Origin: Emydura subglobosa
Taxonomy: Eukaryota; Chordata; Testudines; Chelidae
Direction of reading: 5' to 3'
DNA: 64,000 nt
Assembly: GCA_007922225.1 (NCBI GenBank)
Contig: ML679958.1
Coordinates: 52,656,838 to 52,720,837 of the forward strand
Shown: positions 22,701-34,386 of the stretch, piece after piece
How the letters are laid out: each line of letters begins with the position of its first letter
Numbering within the stretch: the stretch's first letter is position 1
Notes under the pieces: generated by a model
What the model saw: only the letters and a program-made list of their open reading frames with translations
Database searches by the model: none
What the model was told of the DNA's origin: nothing
Made by a program: the position numbers and the translations under genes

Positions 22701-24875
22701 TTCCCATGATTCTCATCATTCTACATCTGTACCGAGTCTTCTTTTCAATCTTTCTCTTTGTGATTGCTCACCTTCATGTTTCCTATATTTTGTTAGGCTA
22801 AATGTAATGTGCTCTAAGTTTATACTGGAATTCCCATGAAGTCAGTTGGTTCAGAACCCAGCTTTCATCTTTAATGGCAAAGCAAAAAGGCGGCAGAAAA
22901 TGGAGGCCGAGGAGAAGAGAAAAAGCCATTTATATTTCTGAAGTGGCTAATGTTGTAAGACTTATTCTGGAAGAGAATACCTCTCTCTTCAGAGAAATAC
23001 TGGCAGCTGTGCCATCTGCAGCATAAGATACCTGCTTCTGAAATATACAGCTGATCTTATTTTTTAATGGTGTGATATCTGTCACAGGTTTACTTATATA
23101 TGGTAAAATATACTTTGTTCCGCTGGATTCATTCTGCTTTATTTAGTCTGCTTTGCAGCTCACCTAGTGTACTGCTGTCAAACTGTGACTAATGGGTCTT
23201 TGGGAGTCAGCTGGTCAGTAAATCTTTCCTTTCTGAAGCTCGTTCGGCTTTGTCGAGCTGTTCGGTCATTATATTAACCAACTGAATTAGAATTGCGGTT
23301 TGTTTGATGGATCATTCTCTATAATATTGACAAAAATTTACAGCAGCAACAGGTAACAAATTAGACTGAAGTGTGGGGAGGGGAGCTTTATTAATTTTGT
23401 ATTCCTCCCATGAATATAAGCTTCAGATTTCCAAGTATTACCTGAGAAATATGATAAAAAATTCTACCTGTTTGTGTGAGCAGTAATTATATATTCTGTA
23501 TAAGGAGAATACATTCTGCTGTGCACTGATGAAGACTGTTAGTCATTTCATCATGTTCTGCAGCATTGATCCTCCTGACTGCACACAGTACTAATAAAAC
23601 AAGTTAATGGAGTTTATTCTGTCACAAACACTACAATTTCAAAGAACTGATTGTGGTCTATGGGAAATCAGTGTCTAACAGCCTCTTAGAGATGTACAGT
23701 AGCTTTAATATGTTATCCTATGGAAGCTACGCATTTAAAACCAGTAATCTGATAATTACAACCACATACAGAGAAAAAGAAATATCAACAAACCATACAC
23801 TTCTAAATCACAGAGCTTCTTATAATGGCAAAATCTGTGCACAATGAGTTCCTCCCTGTTTCCAATACCTATAAATTCTCTAAATAATAGCTTCTCTGAA
23901 AATCAAAGTAGCTCAAACACAGAAATGAAAAAATCACATTTTATAAGATGCATTTAAACCAAATTATACTGTTTAATAAGTAACTTGCAACTTGGATTCA
24001 TGTTGATAGAGATGTACAAATCAAATGCTATTTCTCATGCTCTGAAACTGCATGTTATTCATGCTAAAATATGAGGCTGATTATAAAATTCAATGGTAAT
24101 CAGACTGAATTAATAGCTGCCCTTTAACAAACCTTCATATCCTCAAGACTCCTGACAATCCCAGTATGTAAATATTGAGAGGATGTACTATCTCAGAAAA
24201 TGGATTGAATTGTTACAAGAAGTCTGTGTTATTGGTTCACCTAATCAATAGAATTTTCTAATTTATAATATTCTTTAATAGACTTGAAGGTTTACTAAAG
24301 GATAATATGTCCTCCCACCCATTCAGTCTAATTGCCATTAAAGTCTGAGGCAGAAAAAAGAGATGCTTGCTTGTTCACTAAAGCTAAGGATCAAAGAAAT
24401 GCATTTTCATTATGAAACACTACTATTTTACTTCAATATCTCTGTATATAAAACTAATCTATTTGGCTCTTGGCATACTAATTAGGGATAGCAGAACTTA
24501 CTTCTGGAAATCTCAGACCCACTTAGAATTTGTGAATTTGAAATTTCCAGCCACAGCCAAATCTTGAGAGGTTTGTGCTCAGCATAAAAAGAACATTCAA
24601 AGCTGGCTAGGAGGAGAGGGGTAATATTAGGGGCTGCTTGATCTATAAAGTCAGGGATATGACAAAGCAAAGAGAACTGGAGGTAATTTACAGTTTCACC
24701 TTACTCATGATTGCCACAGTCTCATCCTTTCCCATTTGCAATGCTTTCTGGGCTTCAGTGGGAAGAGAAGGATAAAGGGAAGATGGTGAGAGCAGATGTG
24801 GGTATAAAGAATATAGATTGTTAAGCACATAGATCTGACTATTAAAAACAGACCAGTGGTGTGGGGAACTGTTTA
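19798..24875. other. No feature recognised (about 5 kb)
   Basis: AT-rich sequence with no LINE, LTR or SINE that I recognise and no credible coding exon. It is the longest repeat-poor stretch in the window. Sequence near 22860-23350 is less AT-rich and could be a conserved non-coding element, but that needs an alignment. Confidence 0.45.
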
Positions 24876-24978
24876 CAGTAGTGGTACTCAACCTTTTCCA
24901 TACCAGTACCCCAAATGCATATATCAGCGAATCTACCCAGCTCTCCCATTTTTGCAACAAACACACTGAGAACCTGTC
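24876..24978 (+). mobile_element. hAT-like MITE end, truncated
   Basis: The segment CAGTAGTGGTACTCAACC, followed by TTTTCC and TACCAGTACCCC, resembles the TIR end (CAGTGGTTCTCAACC) of a common turtle hAT-type element. The other TIR is not clear, although CACTGAGAACCTG at 24963-24975 may be its remnant. Confidence 0.4.
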
Positions 24979-25148
24979 GTTTACAGCAACTGTTGTTTAT
25001 ATAATTTAAAATACCTTTAGTGAGACATGTGGCTCGAGCTTTGTGTGTTCTGTTTGTTCTCTTCCTGTGATGTTTTCAAGGTTAAGGGACATTTATAAAG
25101 AGAGGTAGCCCCATGTAGCCGGAGTTGTTATTAGTCTCTTTATTTCAT

Positions 25149-25242
25149 GCATCCGACAAAGTGGGGTTCGGCCCACGAAAGCTTATGTCCAAATAAATTT
25201 GTTAGTCTTTAAGGTGCCACAGAACTCTCGCTGTTTTATTTC
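25149..25242 (-). mobile_element. SINE fragment, antisense
   Basis: It contains GCATCCGACAAAGTGGGGTT, then CCCACGAAAGCTTATG and TTAGTCTTTAAGGTGCCACA, a highly recurrent reptile SINE whose sense strand runs right to left here. Only the body and tail are present; the promoter head is missing or decayed. Confidence 0.7.
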
Positions 25243-25696
25243 CATTATTCATTTTGCATGATGTAAAATCTACCTTTGGGGCGCGGAGGAATGTTCTCAG
25301 TGAATTTGATGCATTAAAACACTTTAGTTTTTTCAAAAGTTCTAAAAGTCCTTAAAGAACATTGTCATTAATTTTTCAAAGTAATTTAATGATTAGACCC
25401 TCTGAAGGGTCCCCTGTCCATAATACTAATTACTAGTACTTTCAGTTATTGTATTGTGCCTGTGTCAGTCTGTCACAGTTATATTTAACCTGCAAATCAC
25501 ATAAATCCATTCTCAGTGACTAAAATAGACTGAGGTTGGTTTTAATGTTTCTTATATGTGTCTCATTATCTTATACTCCTGATTAAGAGCCCTACATTAC
25601 CACCAGTAGTTCACTGGGATTTAGACACGGGGGCAAATTCTGCTTTCAGATACATTAGTGTAAATCCTGAATAAATCCATTTAAAAGTATGTCTTG

Positions 25697-26040
25697 AAAG
25701 AGTAAGCATAGTGTACTTTTTAGGGTGCTAATCTGGAATTTTGATACCAGGATTCAATTCACTACTACATGACAAACTTCCTATGTGATCTTGGGGAAGG
25801 GCCTTAGGGTGAGATTTTTAAAGGGTATTTAGGTACCTAACTCCCATTGATTTCCATTTAAATCAATGGGAATTAGGCACCTAAATACCTTTAAAAATCT
25901 GGCCCTTAGCCTTTTTGTGCCTCAGGTTTCCATCTGTAAAATGGGAATAACAGTACTTCCCTACCTCACAGTGGTATTGGAAGGAGAAATATATTAAAGA
26001 TTGTGAAATGGTCACATGCTGCTTTGATGGTATCCATCTA
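25697..26040 (+). mobile_element. MIR-type SINE with inserted MITE
   Basis: Left part: GATACCAGGATTCAATTC through CTATGTGATCTTGGGGAAG. Right part: GCCTCAGGTTTCCATCTG, then TAAAATGGGAATAACAGTAC and the CTACCTCACAG block, the MIR core and 3' half. A 99-bp palindromic element splits it at the MIR CACTTA site. Confidence 0.8.
25807..25905. mobile_element. 99-bp palindromic MITE with TTA duplication
   Basis: Direct TTA copies flank it at 25804-25806 and 25906-25908. The arms are nearly perfect inverted repeats: GATTTTTAAAGGGTATTTAG on the left against CTAAATACCTTTAAAAATC on the right, meeting at a TCCATTTAAATCA centre. The 3-bp TTA target fits PIF/Harbinger-type transposition. The RNA would fold as one long hairpin. 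Confidence 0.85.
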
Positions 26041-26045
26041 AGTAC

Positions 26046-26071
26046 TATAGATAGATAGATAGATTAGATAG
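26046..26071. repeat. (GATA)n microsatellite
   Basis: About six ATAG/GATA units with one interruption. Confidence 0.9.
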
Positions 26072-26383
26072 GGTTTGATTCTACAATGCAGATGTGCAAT
26101 GTTGCATGTGTGACTACAAAGTATAAATGAATGACTAAAACAGCATATGGAGGAGAGTTCAGTTCTGTGCTAATGAAAGGGCTGTTGCATGGACACCAAG
26201 TTATTCCTGCCTTGCAGGATAGTGTCTGGTTAGTATGGTGAAAAATGAATTTTAACTCTTTTTCTATCAGATATTTCCATTGTCCATCTGCACCCTACCC
26301 ATATTCGCCCTGTGTTCTTATGAGTAATGGAACAGGTGTGCAAGAGTCTTGATGCTTCTGTTTAAAACAGAAGGCAATACCAA

Positions 26384-26539
26384 GGCCTTGATTTAGGACA
26401 GCACTTAGGCATGGGCTTAACTTTAAGCTTGCACTTAAGTCCTGTTGACTTTATTAAGATTTAAGCAGCTGTTCAAAGTTAAGCATTGCATGTGCATACG
26501 TGCTGCACTTCATAGGGATGCTTTCCTGACTTAGGAGCC
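26384..26539. mobile_element. Palindromic MITE-like element
   Basis: The left end GGCCTTGATTTAGGACAGC is mirrored by the right end GCTTTCCTGACTTAGGAGCC. Inner words CTTAACTTTAAGC and CAAAGTTAAGC are also inverted. It is about 156 bp with no ORF and the target duplication is not clear. Confidence 0.6.
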
Positions 26540-26612
26540 TAGTGCCTTTCTTCTGCCCATACACAACCCACCTCACTTTGTGCCTCACCTAACACTGGAA
26601 TTGGACAACACT

Positions 26613-26902
26613 GGGTACATCTATATGGCAATAAAAGACCTGCAGCACTGAGTCTTGGAGCTGGGTCAATTGACTCAGACTTGCAGGGCTAAAAATTACA
26701 GTGTAGGTATTTCAGCTCAGGCTGGAGCCTGGTCTCTGAGACCTCCCCTTTCCCCTTCCCCAGGATTATAGGGAACAGGCTCCATCCCTACATCTGAATA
26801 TCTACATTGTAATTTTTAGCCCAAGGCCCGCAAACCCAAGTCAGCTGACCCGGGCTAGCTGCACCTGTGACACAAGTCTTTAATTGCAGTATAGATGTAC
26901 CC
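26613..26902. mobile_element. TIR element (MITE), 290 bp
   Basis: The terminal inverted repeats GGGTACATCTATA and TATAGATGTACCC are perfect over 13 bp. Both sides carry ACT (26610-26612 and 26903-26905). The interior has inverted blocks (GGAGCCTGGTCTC against GGAACAGGCTCC, and GGGCTAAAAATTACA against TGTAATTTTTAGCCC). It has no transposase. ACT is not the TWA expected of Harbinger elements, so the superfamily is uncertain. Confidence 0.8.
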
Positions 26903-26905
26903 ACT

Positions 26906-29900
26906 GTGGCCTCTGCTATGCCTCGCACATGGATCTTTAGCCTACTTTTGACATATAAAGGGATCATGATATATATGCCCTTCTGCATGCATTGTAGGAT
27001 ATACATTTTCTGGGTCTTTATTCACAGATATATGCTGTACTACTGTATGCTACAGTTACTTGTACCTGCTCACCTTTTTAGGCAATGGGATAGTTCAATC
27101 TCTTATTTTGAATTAAAAACTGCAAATGTGTCACATAATGTAGACATCAGCTTGGGTAGAGTTTTTGATTGCACTTCTGTTATTTACGATCACTTCTGTT
27201 TCTGCATGCGATGCTAGAGAACGAGACAATCGAAGGAGGGCAGCAATCCGAGTGGGGGCTACTAAAATTTGAAAGAAGTGTCTGAAATTAAATAAATAAT
27301 GATATCTTACATTTATATAGCACAACGGTTGGGCCTCAGTTCCAGCCCAAGCAGTACAAACCACCAGAAGCCTCTTTGCTAAATAAAGGGGAAAAGCAAA
27401 CAAAAACACCAAATCCCCTTCTGAGAAAGATCTGCCCTTACCTTACAAGACCCTTTCTTAGCAATGCGGTGGCTTTTGTTCTAGTGTGCCAGACTCCCCA
27501 AGGCAATCTCTGTTTTGACTTCCCTGGACTATGCAAAGAACTCCCTTGGATAGCTGTTTCCCCTAGAGCCCTTCTGTCTCAATATGTAGGTTGATGCCAC
27601 CTTACTTTCCGAGGGAAACTAGGACAGTGGCACACCAGAGATGTGAGGGCCCCTTTGGGGCCTCAATAGCTTTATACCAGCCAACACATCCCATTTATCT
27701 CTCTCTCTTTATATATCTATATATATATGATTTGCTTACCCCTGACTGAAATATTCTCTGGGGGAATATGCCAGCAATTTAACAATATATGGCATCAGAT
27801 TACAACAAATTAAGGCAAGAAGGCTGCCAAATTGGACCTACAGGGGCAAGAAGGTATGCAAATTATAAATCCTAGTCAAAATTTGCCCAACCCACCTGGG
27901 CTAAAACTCCTATTCTTGCAAAAAGCGCAATGGAATTAAAACACTGTAGTCAGAAATGCTAGATACAAGTTGTACTAATCCCTCCATTGAGGAATTTACT
28001 GAGAAATATTAACTATGTAGATATCTGCCAATTTATGGAGGCTGCAGCCCTGGGGAGCCTTATGTGAGTTGTAAGGCATTATGCTGCACTTCTCCATGGC
28101 ACTAGTACAAAATGTATACAAACACCAAAGTCAATTTTAAATGCCTTTTTCTAAGGGAATGAATCACATTCAGTGCATAAAACTCCAATCATAAAACATA
28201 CAATCATCTTAATAGTTGAAAAACTCTCATCTTTCTGAAAAGTGAACATTGTTTATGTCTCAGATGCTAGAGCCTCTCTACATCCAGTGTCAGGTACATC
28301 AAGTTTTAATTAAAGATAGTAAAATGATGAGAGAACTGAGTCAATAGAGCTGCACCAATTTACATCAGCTGAGGATCTGGGCCAAGATATAAAAAGAGAA
28401 GGAGAATCAATGATGCTGAGGGGTACAGGAGAGTGGTTGAAATGGGCTGAGCTATGGGGAAGTTGGTTCTAATACAAATAGTGATGAGACTGTGCCAAGG
28501 GCAGAAAGGAGGTTGGCACTAGATGTGAGGAAGCAGTTGGGAGGATAGTTGTTGGGAGAGAAGATCCATTAGAAAAGCCACTAAGAATAGTGATTTAAGA
28601 ATGAATGGGCAGCCAATGGAGAAGAATGAGGGTACGAATGAGGTAGTCACATTTCATGGTATGCATGAGTAGGTTGGCAGAAGCATTCAGCAAATGCTGG
28701 AGTCAGGGAAAGGTCACAGAAAAAGGATTTGCAATAGTTATGGTAAGAGGATTTGACATATTCAGAGTGTCATATACAAGCAATATTACTGAGGTGGTGG
28801 TAGGCAGACAGGAAATGGCGAGGAAAAAAGAGAGGATCGAAGGTGACCCAAAGGTCACTGATAATTAGGTCAAATGAAAGCAGAGCCAAAGACACGAGAG
28901 AGTGGTGTCTGACCAACACATGTATTGAAAGTATATGCGTGTTATATTTATATGTTTTCTAGAAAACATTTTAGACTCCTGGAGGAGGAAAAAAAAGAAA
29001 GTTGTATGTAATTATATAATTTCAAAAAAGGACATGGTAGAAGCCTCAGAAACAAGCGGTCGACAATAAAATAATCACTACAAGTAAATGAAATGAATTA
29101 AACAGGGTTCAGACAAGTAAATGTAGCATGTGAAGTCAGTATGATACAAAGGGTAAAAGGATAGCACAGACAGCATTTGTGTTAAAATGTACTTTTTACA
29201 GCGAATCTATAAATTGTAATTTAAGGTAAGAGCTCCCTAGGAACGCGGGTCAATTAATTTCCATCAGTAGAAAATGCGTTCAAAGAAGGGTGTTCCCTCA
29301 GGATCTCCAAACTGCCATTTGTAGGCAGAATTCATTAGAGGCTTTGCCATCCTCAATTAAAATAGAATGGAAAAAGCAAATATTCAGTTCTCTAACACAC
29401 GCAAGCGACCAAGGGCCAGCAGCTGCTACTTCATTATCGTGGAAAACCACACAGTAACATAGGTGTACCCATGTATGTGTTACACACTTAGCCATGGATG
29501 CTAATGTAGAAATGCACATTTCCTGCTTTAAGAATCTCTTTCTATTGCACGTGTGCTAAGCATCATTTTGAAGCAGTCATAGCTCTTTTAACTCAACACC
29601 AAAATGCTTCAAACCTTACAAAAGGCCCTACAGGAATCATTCCACACGGGGTTTGAATTTCGTTGTAAGTTATCCAGATCAATATTACAAAATGGTGGTC
29701 AGAATAGGAGCCAGTGTGCATTATAACTCAAAAAGGACTTAGTGCAAATGACTCAAATATTCATATTGGACAGTAGCCACATACAGAAAATTTTAGTATC
29801 AAAGGAGAATTCTGTGGATGGATTTGATGTCCTCATAGAGGAAATAAAAGTGCTCAGAAGTTTGTTTGCTTACAGCACCTTCCATAATCCCAAAAGTAGC

Positions 29901-31212
29901 TGGTCATATGAGTCAAATAGGTGGGGAAGCAGTTACTGGGTCATCCAGAAGAACAACAGGCAGAGGCAATTTCTCTGACCAGTGACTAGGGAATGTAGCA
30001 ATAGGCAGAGTAGTTATCAGAAGGCCAGAGAACTGGGCCAGAGAAACTGAAAGTCAGTGGGTGCAGAAGTGAGAGGCAGCAGTCCCAGGTGTTGGGAGAG
30101 TGAGGTGAAGGGTTAAGTCACCAGAGGCCATGGATAGCATGTGCTGGGATAGAAACTCTGTGGCTGAAGTCAGGGCATGAGAAGGGGGGACTTGAAAGCA
30201 GTGTGTGTGTGTGGGACATGGGGACATGCTGAGTTTGTGCTGTGGTGCCCACTGGAATATCCTATGCTCCTGGCAGCAACTGTTGGTAAGTGGTGATGTT
30301 CAATGGGGACTACTGAAACAAGACACATTATCAGACACATTTTGCTTTACAGACAAAAATATTGGATAAAATATCCATTAAGTATTTGAGTTTTATAGTT
30401 CATTTGAGCTTTACCCTATAAAAATGCCTGGAACGACTTTGTGCTCTTTCCTTTACAAAAAGAAAAATATCTGCCGAGTAGATGAATTAGAAGATGGGGC
30501 ACCATGGCCTAGAGTTTAACTGAAACCATTGATCTTTACAAATTACAGTAGCTTGACAATAGGAATCCATCAAAGTCCAATAGTACAATGCTGAAAAATC
30601 ATTTTTCTCTTTTCACTTGTTTCTTTTTCTCTCTCCTTCTCCTGTTTTTGTTCCTTCTCTTCCATTTTATGGCAGTGGTGCTAAATGCTAAGGAGATCAT
30701 TCCTGGTCAGAGCCCAGTCAGCTTTTTGGGCATGATTAATGGTAGAGCAGAATAAACCTGGGGGGTTAAATGAGAATAATCATTTGCAGAGGCTGACACT
30801 AGACTCTCCACTGATAGTTCACCTCTATGGTGAACTCATGGTGAATTCATTTGCATTGTTAGTTGCTAGAAAATCTCAGCTAGTTTGCTAAACTTTATGG
30901 TGATCTCTGTTCAGCAGCTTATTTTGGCTGCAGCACTAATGGAAGTGTTTCCCCACTCCTCCTACCTGTGTGGAAAGGGGATCTATCTAATTCCTGACTC
31001 TCCTGGAGATCCTTTTCATAGCTGAATTGTGATGACAGAAGAAAGATGGGGGAGTGGCGAGTTGGTGGTCTCAGGAGAATCAGGAATGAGGTCCAGATGA
31101 CACCAGTGAGTGCATGTGTGCATGAGAGTCGGGTGATGCCCTAAAGATATCAGAGGTAAGATTGGGGGCATCTTCAGGGATCAGTTAGAAAGGGATCTGC
31201 CCTGTAAGTGTC
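26906..31212. other. No gene recognised
   Basis: Unassigned AT-rich sequence. It contains a CT/TA microsatellite at 27697-27731, a half palindromic element at about 28348-28386 (TTTACATCAGCTGAGGATCT) and a GT run at 30203-30213. Small open frames are not supported by any motif. Confidence 0.5.
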
Positions 31213-31215
31213 TAA

Positions 31216-31512
31216 GGGCATGTCTGTCCTGCAGCTGGCAGCAAGCCTGCCTGCTCAGGTAGATAGACCCATGCTAATTTTTCTGGAGCTAGCATTCTAG
31301 AAATAGCAATGTGAACATTGCAGCATCGGCACAGAGTCGAGCTGGCCACCTAAGCTCAGACCCGGAGGAGCAAGTCAGCATGAGAGCATGAGGTGCTGCC
31401 CATGCAGCAATGTCCATACTGCTATTTTTAATGCACTAGCTCAAGCTGAGCCAGCACAAGTCTGTCCACGTGGTCTGGGAGGCTAGCTCCCAGCTGCAGC
31501 ATAAACATACCC
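31216..31512. mobile_element. TIR element (MITE), 297 bp, TAA duplication
   Basis: TAA sits on both sides (31213-31215 and 31513-31515). The left end GGGCATGTCTGTCCTGCAGCTG is mirrored by CAGCTGCAGCATAAACATACCC at the right. Inner arms (AGCAAGCCTGCC against AGGCTAGCTCC, and AAATAGCAATGTGAACATTG against CAATGTCCATACTGCTATTT) extend the inverted repeat over much of its length. The TAA target is consistent with a PIF/Harbinger-mobilised family. Confidence 0.85.
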
Positions 31513-31515
31513 TAA

Positions 31516-32588
31516 GGGTTTGGCAGTGTATATATAGCATCAGCCTAGGTCCAATGAAAGTGGTGGAGCTGGGTTGGTGGCTCACATAATTAGCTAGAGC
31601 AAAAACAAAATCTGGTTTTGTTTGGGGTCAATGTTCTTTCAAACAGCCCTAATTAATTCCACTTGGAGAGACAGCCTGATTTTCTATAGGAAACTCTTGA
31701 GTTAAATGTGATCAGTGATAAATAGCCAATTTTCCACTGTCTGGGCCAAATTATTGGCTGTGCTGTGGTGGCTTTACTATGCTCGACAGTGCACGACTGC
31801 CCTAAAGCTAACCTGCTCATCCACTTAGCGATTCCACTCCCCATTCCTCATTTAATGTAGAGACCAGGATGTGACCTATGTGGGGGCAGGTTATCCCACA
31901 TCTGCTTACTCCTCACACCTTCTGATGCATCTTGTTCTGGTCACTCGTGGTGGACCTGGCTTTGTATCCAGAATGGCAGTTCCTATGTTCTGCCTCAGGG
32001 TGATCTTTGCATGGTCTAGACCCCATAATGGCTCCTATGTCACTCTTACCAGCTCCAGTGCAGGGAATATGAACAGGATGTCCTTACACCTCTGTGATCT
32101 CCGTCTGCCAGAACAGATCCTGGTGGCCATGGCTTTCGGCATAATTTAGAGCAATTAAGGGTGAAGAGTTGCACACAGCCTTCCTGAGCTTAACCAAGCA
32201 TTTAAAAACATGTATATTCATAAATCTTCTCTATCCCAAAAGTGTGTATTATTGTTTAATGCTAAAGAGAAACAAGGCATAACAAATGTTGTGAGAATGT
32301 ACTGATTATCTTTCAAATCTGGGAGGTACTGTTTAACCACCTAGCTGAGAAGTAGCTGTACCATTTTATTTAATATGGAGCCAAATCCTCCTAACTCAGT
32401 TTTTCCTCACTCTTTATGGAAGTCAGTGGAAGATTTCCTTGAATAAGGGCTAGGTAAGGACTTCCAATTTAGGCTCATGTGTGGGGAAGGATTATTATTT
32501 TTGTATGGGAGAAAGATTTGCTATTTTTAACGTTTCTTCATAATGTAAACAGTTTATAAAGGAAAATAATTGGGAAAATTGGGATTGA
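31516..32588. other. Unassigned; possible CR1 3' scrap
   Basis: At 31885-31960 the plus strand has GGGCAGGTTATCCCACATCT and a CTTCTGATGCATCTTGTTCT block, resembling a CR1 3' region. About 32380-32465 (AGCCAAATCCTCC) may be a decayed palindromic element. Otherwise nothing is recognised. Confidence 0.4.
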
Positions 32589-32590
32589 TT

Positions 32591-32622
<32 letters not shown>

Positions 32623-32623
32623 T
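32589..32623. repeat. (TTTC)n microsatellite
   Basis: About nine uninterrupted TTTC units are followed by A7. Confidence 0.95.
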
Positions 32624-32940
32624 AAAAAAATACCTCTATGTTGGCTCAACTAAACCAATTGCCAGGATGGCAATTATACTGTCCAAAAGCAAACATTGGC
32701 TTAAAAATATAAAGAATTTTTTTTTAAAATCACTAACTAGATTTTGTTGGCAGTTATGTGACTTCTGGCTCCTTATACAGCTGTTTGGAGAATACATCAT
32801 AAAAGTATGGCAGCTCTTCTGTCTAGATGAAAACACATGAGGCATCAATGCCAATGCATGGCCAGTCAGAGCCAAAGCATTCATCTTTCACTTCCTCTTT
32901 ATCTCTCATCAATCAGAAAAGATTACTTTAGTGCATCATA

Positions 32941-33011
32941 GGCCCAATCCTACTCACGCTGAAGTCAGCATCAAAACTCCCATTGACTCCAAAAAGGGCA
33001 GGATTAAGGGC
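32941..33011. mobile_element. Short palindromic element
   Basis: GGCCCAATCCTACTCAC is mirrored by GGGCAGGATTAAGGGCT, with CTGAAGTCAGC and CCATTGACTCC inside. It is a 71-bp MITE remnant. Confidence 0.55.
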
Positions 33012-33896
33012 TATGTCTCTTTTACTTTACCTATTTTTCCCTCTGAATTTTCCAGATACTTTATTTTTCTGTGCCACCTCTTTTTTTTAGCATGTAATAG
33101 TTTCCCTCTCAGTCTGCCACAGTGTAGCTGGTACAACATGGGGGAAGAAAGAGGGTAAGAGTACCTTTTATTTTTAGGAGCTGATAACACATTTCTCCAA
33201 GGTAACAGAACACCATGAGGTGTGCTCTTGCGTATTACTTCCTTTCCTAATTAAACTGAATGTAATAGTGAGAGCAGGTTGACATTGTTAAAGTAAATGA
33301 TCCAATGCTTTAGTAATGAAGAAACATCCAGAGTCAAGTTTATTGTTTTAATTTTAATCTTGAACAACATGAACACTACTGAGTAAGTTGTTCCAAAATG
33401 TCCTGCAGTGCATTTTCCTTATGAACTATAAACTAACATGATACATACACAATCATTTATAAGAAGCTGATTTATGTATTGAAATGGTTTATTTATATGT
33501 GGTTTGAATGGATATTGAACATTTATTGAAATTTCTTTATAACAGCCCATCATTAACAGCAACCCCAGGTGTAGGATGGAGGAGGAGGAGGAGATGCTGG
33601 AGACTAAAAAGATGCTTCAATTATGCCCCATAAAAACATATAAGGGCAGTCAGGTAGGATGCCTTTTGGTTAAATATGCATTCCTAAATGGCTAATTGGA
33701 ATTTTTTTTCCTTATAGACTGAAAATAGTTCTCATGAGGACTATTCATAACTTTCATAAAATTAGAATTTTGTATAATTTGGGAGAAATAAAATAATCTA
33801 TTAGGCTGGGGAAGGACTTCATTTCAACTAAAATATATTTGTGTACAGTCAGTTTACCTGTATATGACACAGTGTATTTTACCCTTCCTTACATAC
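33012..33896. other. No feature recognised
   Basis: AT-rich unassigned sequence with a (GGA)n tract at about 33576-33592. Confidence 0.5.
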
Positions 33897-33994
33897 TGGA
33901 CATGATTCACCAATCTTTTACACCTGTGTTATATTGGTGTGAGTGCACACAAGTCATTGGAATCACACTATGTAATGGAGTAGTGAAGCAGGCC
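33897..33994. mobile_element. Palindromic MITE-like element
   Basis: The left end GGACATGATTCACC faces GTGAAGCAGGCCC, with TTTACACCTGTGTTA and a TGGAGTAG arm inside. It resembles a turtle family built around TTACACCGGTGTAA words. Divergence is high. Confidence 0.45.
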
Positions 33995-34068
33995 CAACAT
34001 TTCCTCCAATATTAACCCATCATCTAATAGACAGTTCACCTGGTATCTTACATTTCTGCAGTAGTATG

Positions 34069-34386
34069 TAGTGTTGTGGTAGCTGTGCTGGTCCCAGGAT
34101 ATTAGAGAGACAAGTGAGTGAGGTAATATCTTCTAGTGGACCAGCTTCTGTAGATGAGAGAGACAAGCTTTCAAGTTTATGTAGAGCTCTTCTTCAGGTC
34201 TTGGAAATGTATTCAGAGGGTATATTGACACTTCAATAAAACATCTGTGGCATAGTCTTTATTGGGACATTTAGTGCACTGGATGAAGTACACATGCTGT
34301 GATAGGCATGTGTAAGACCCATGGCTCTTGAAAGGTGTTTTGTCACACTAGAGATATGTCTACAGGTTTTGCATCTGTTGTTGCCA
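34069..34386 (-). mobile_element. Penelope-like element, inverted half
   Basis: The plus strand opens with the reverse complement of the element 3' end (TGTTGTGGTAGCTGTGCTGG through GAGCTCTTCTTCAGGTCTT, 34069-34202). It then jumps at about 34225 to reverse-complement coding sequence (GGGACATTTAGTGCACTGG). On the minus strand the latter carries a Cys-rich stretch (NNRCKTCRHIS) that precedes the GIY-YIG domain in such elements. The GIY-YIG block itself is deleted in this half. It joins the forward half at about 34386. Confidence 0.75.

Noticed and set aside
19798..24875. Possible host gene exons among short frames
   Set aside because: No frame shows a recognisable domain or convincing paired splice sites; all are short and lack codon bias.
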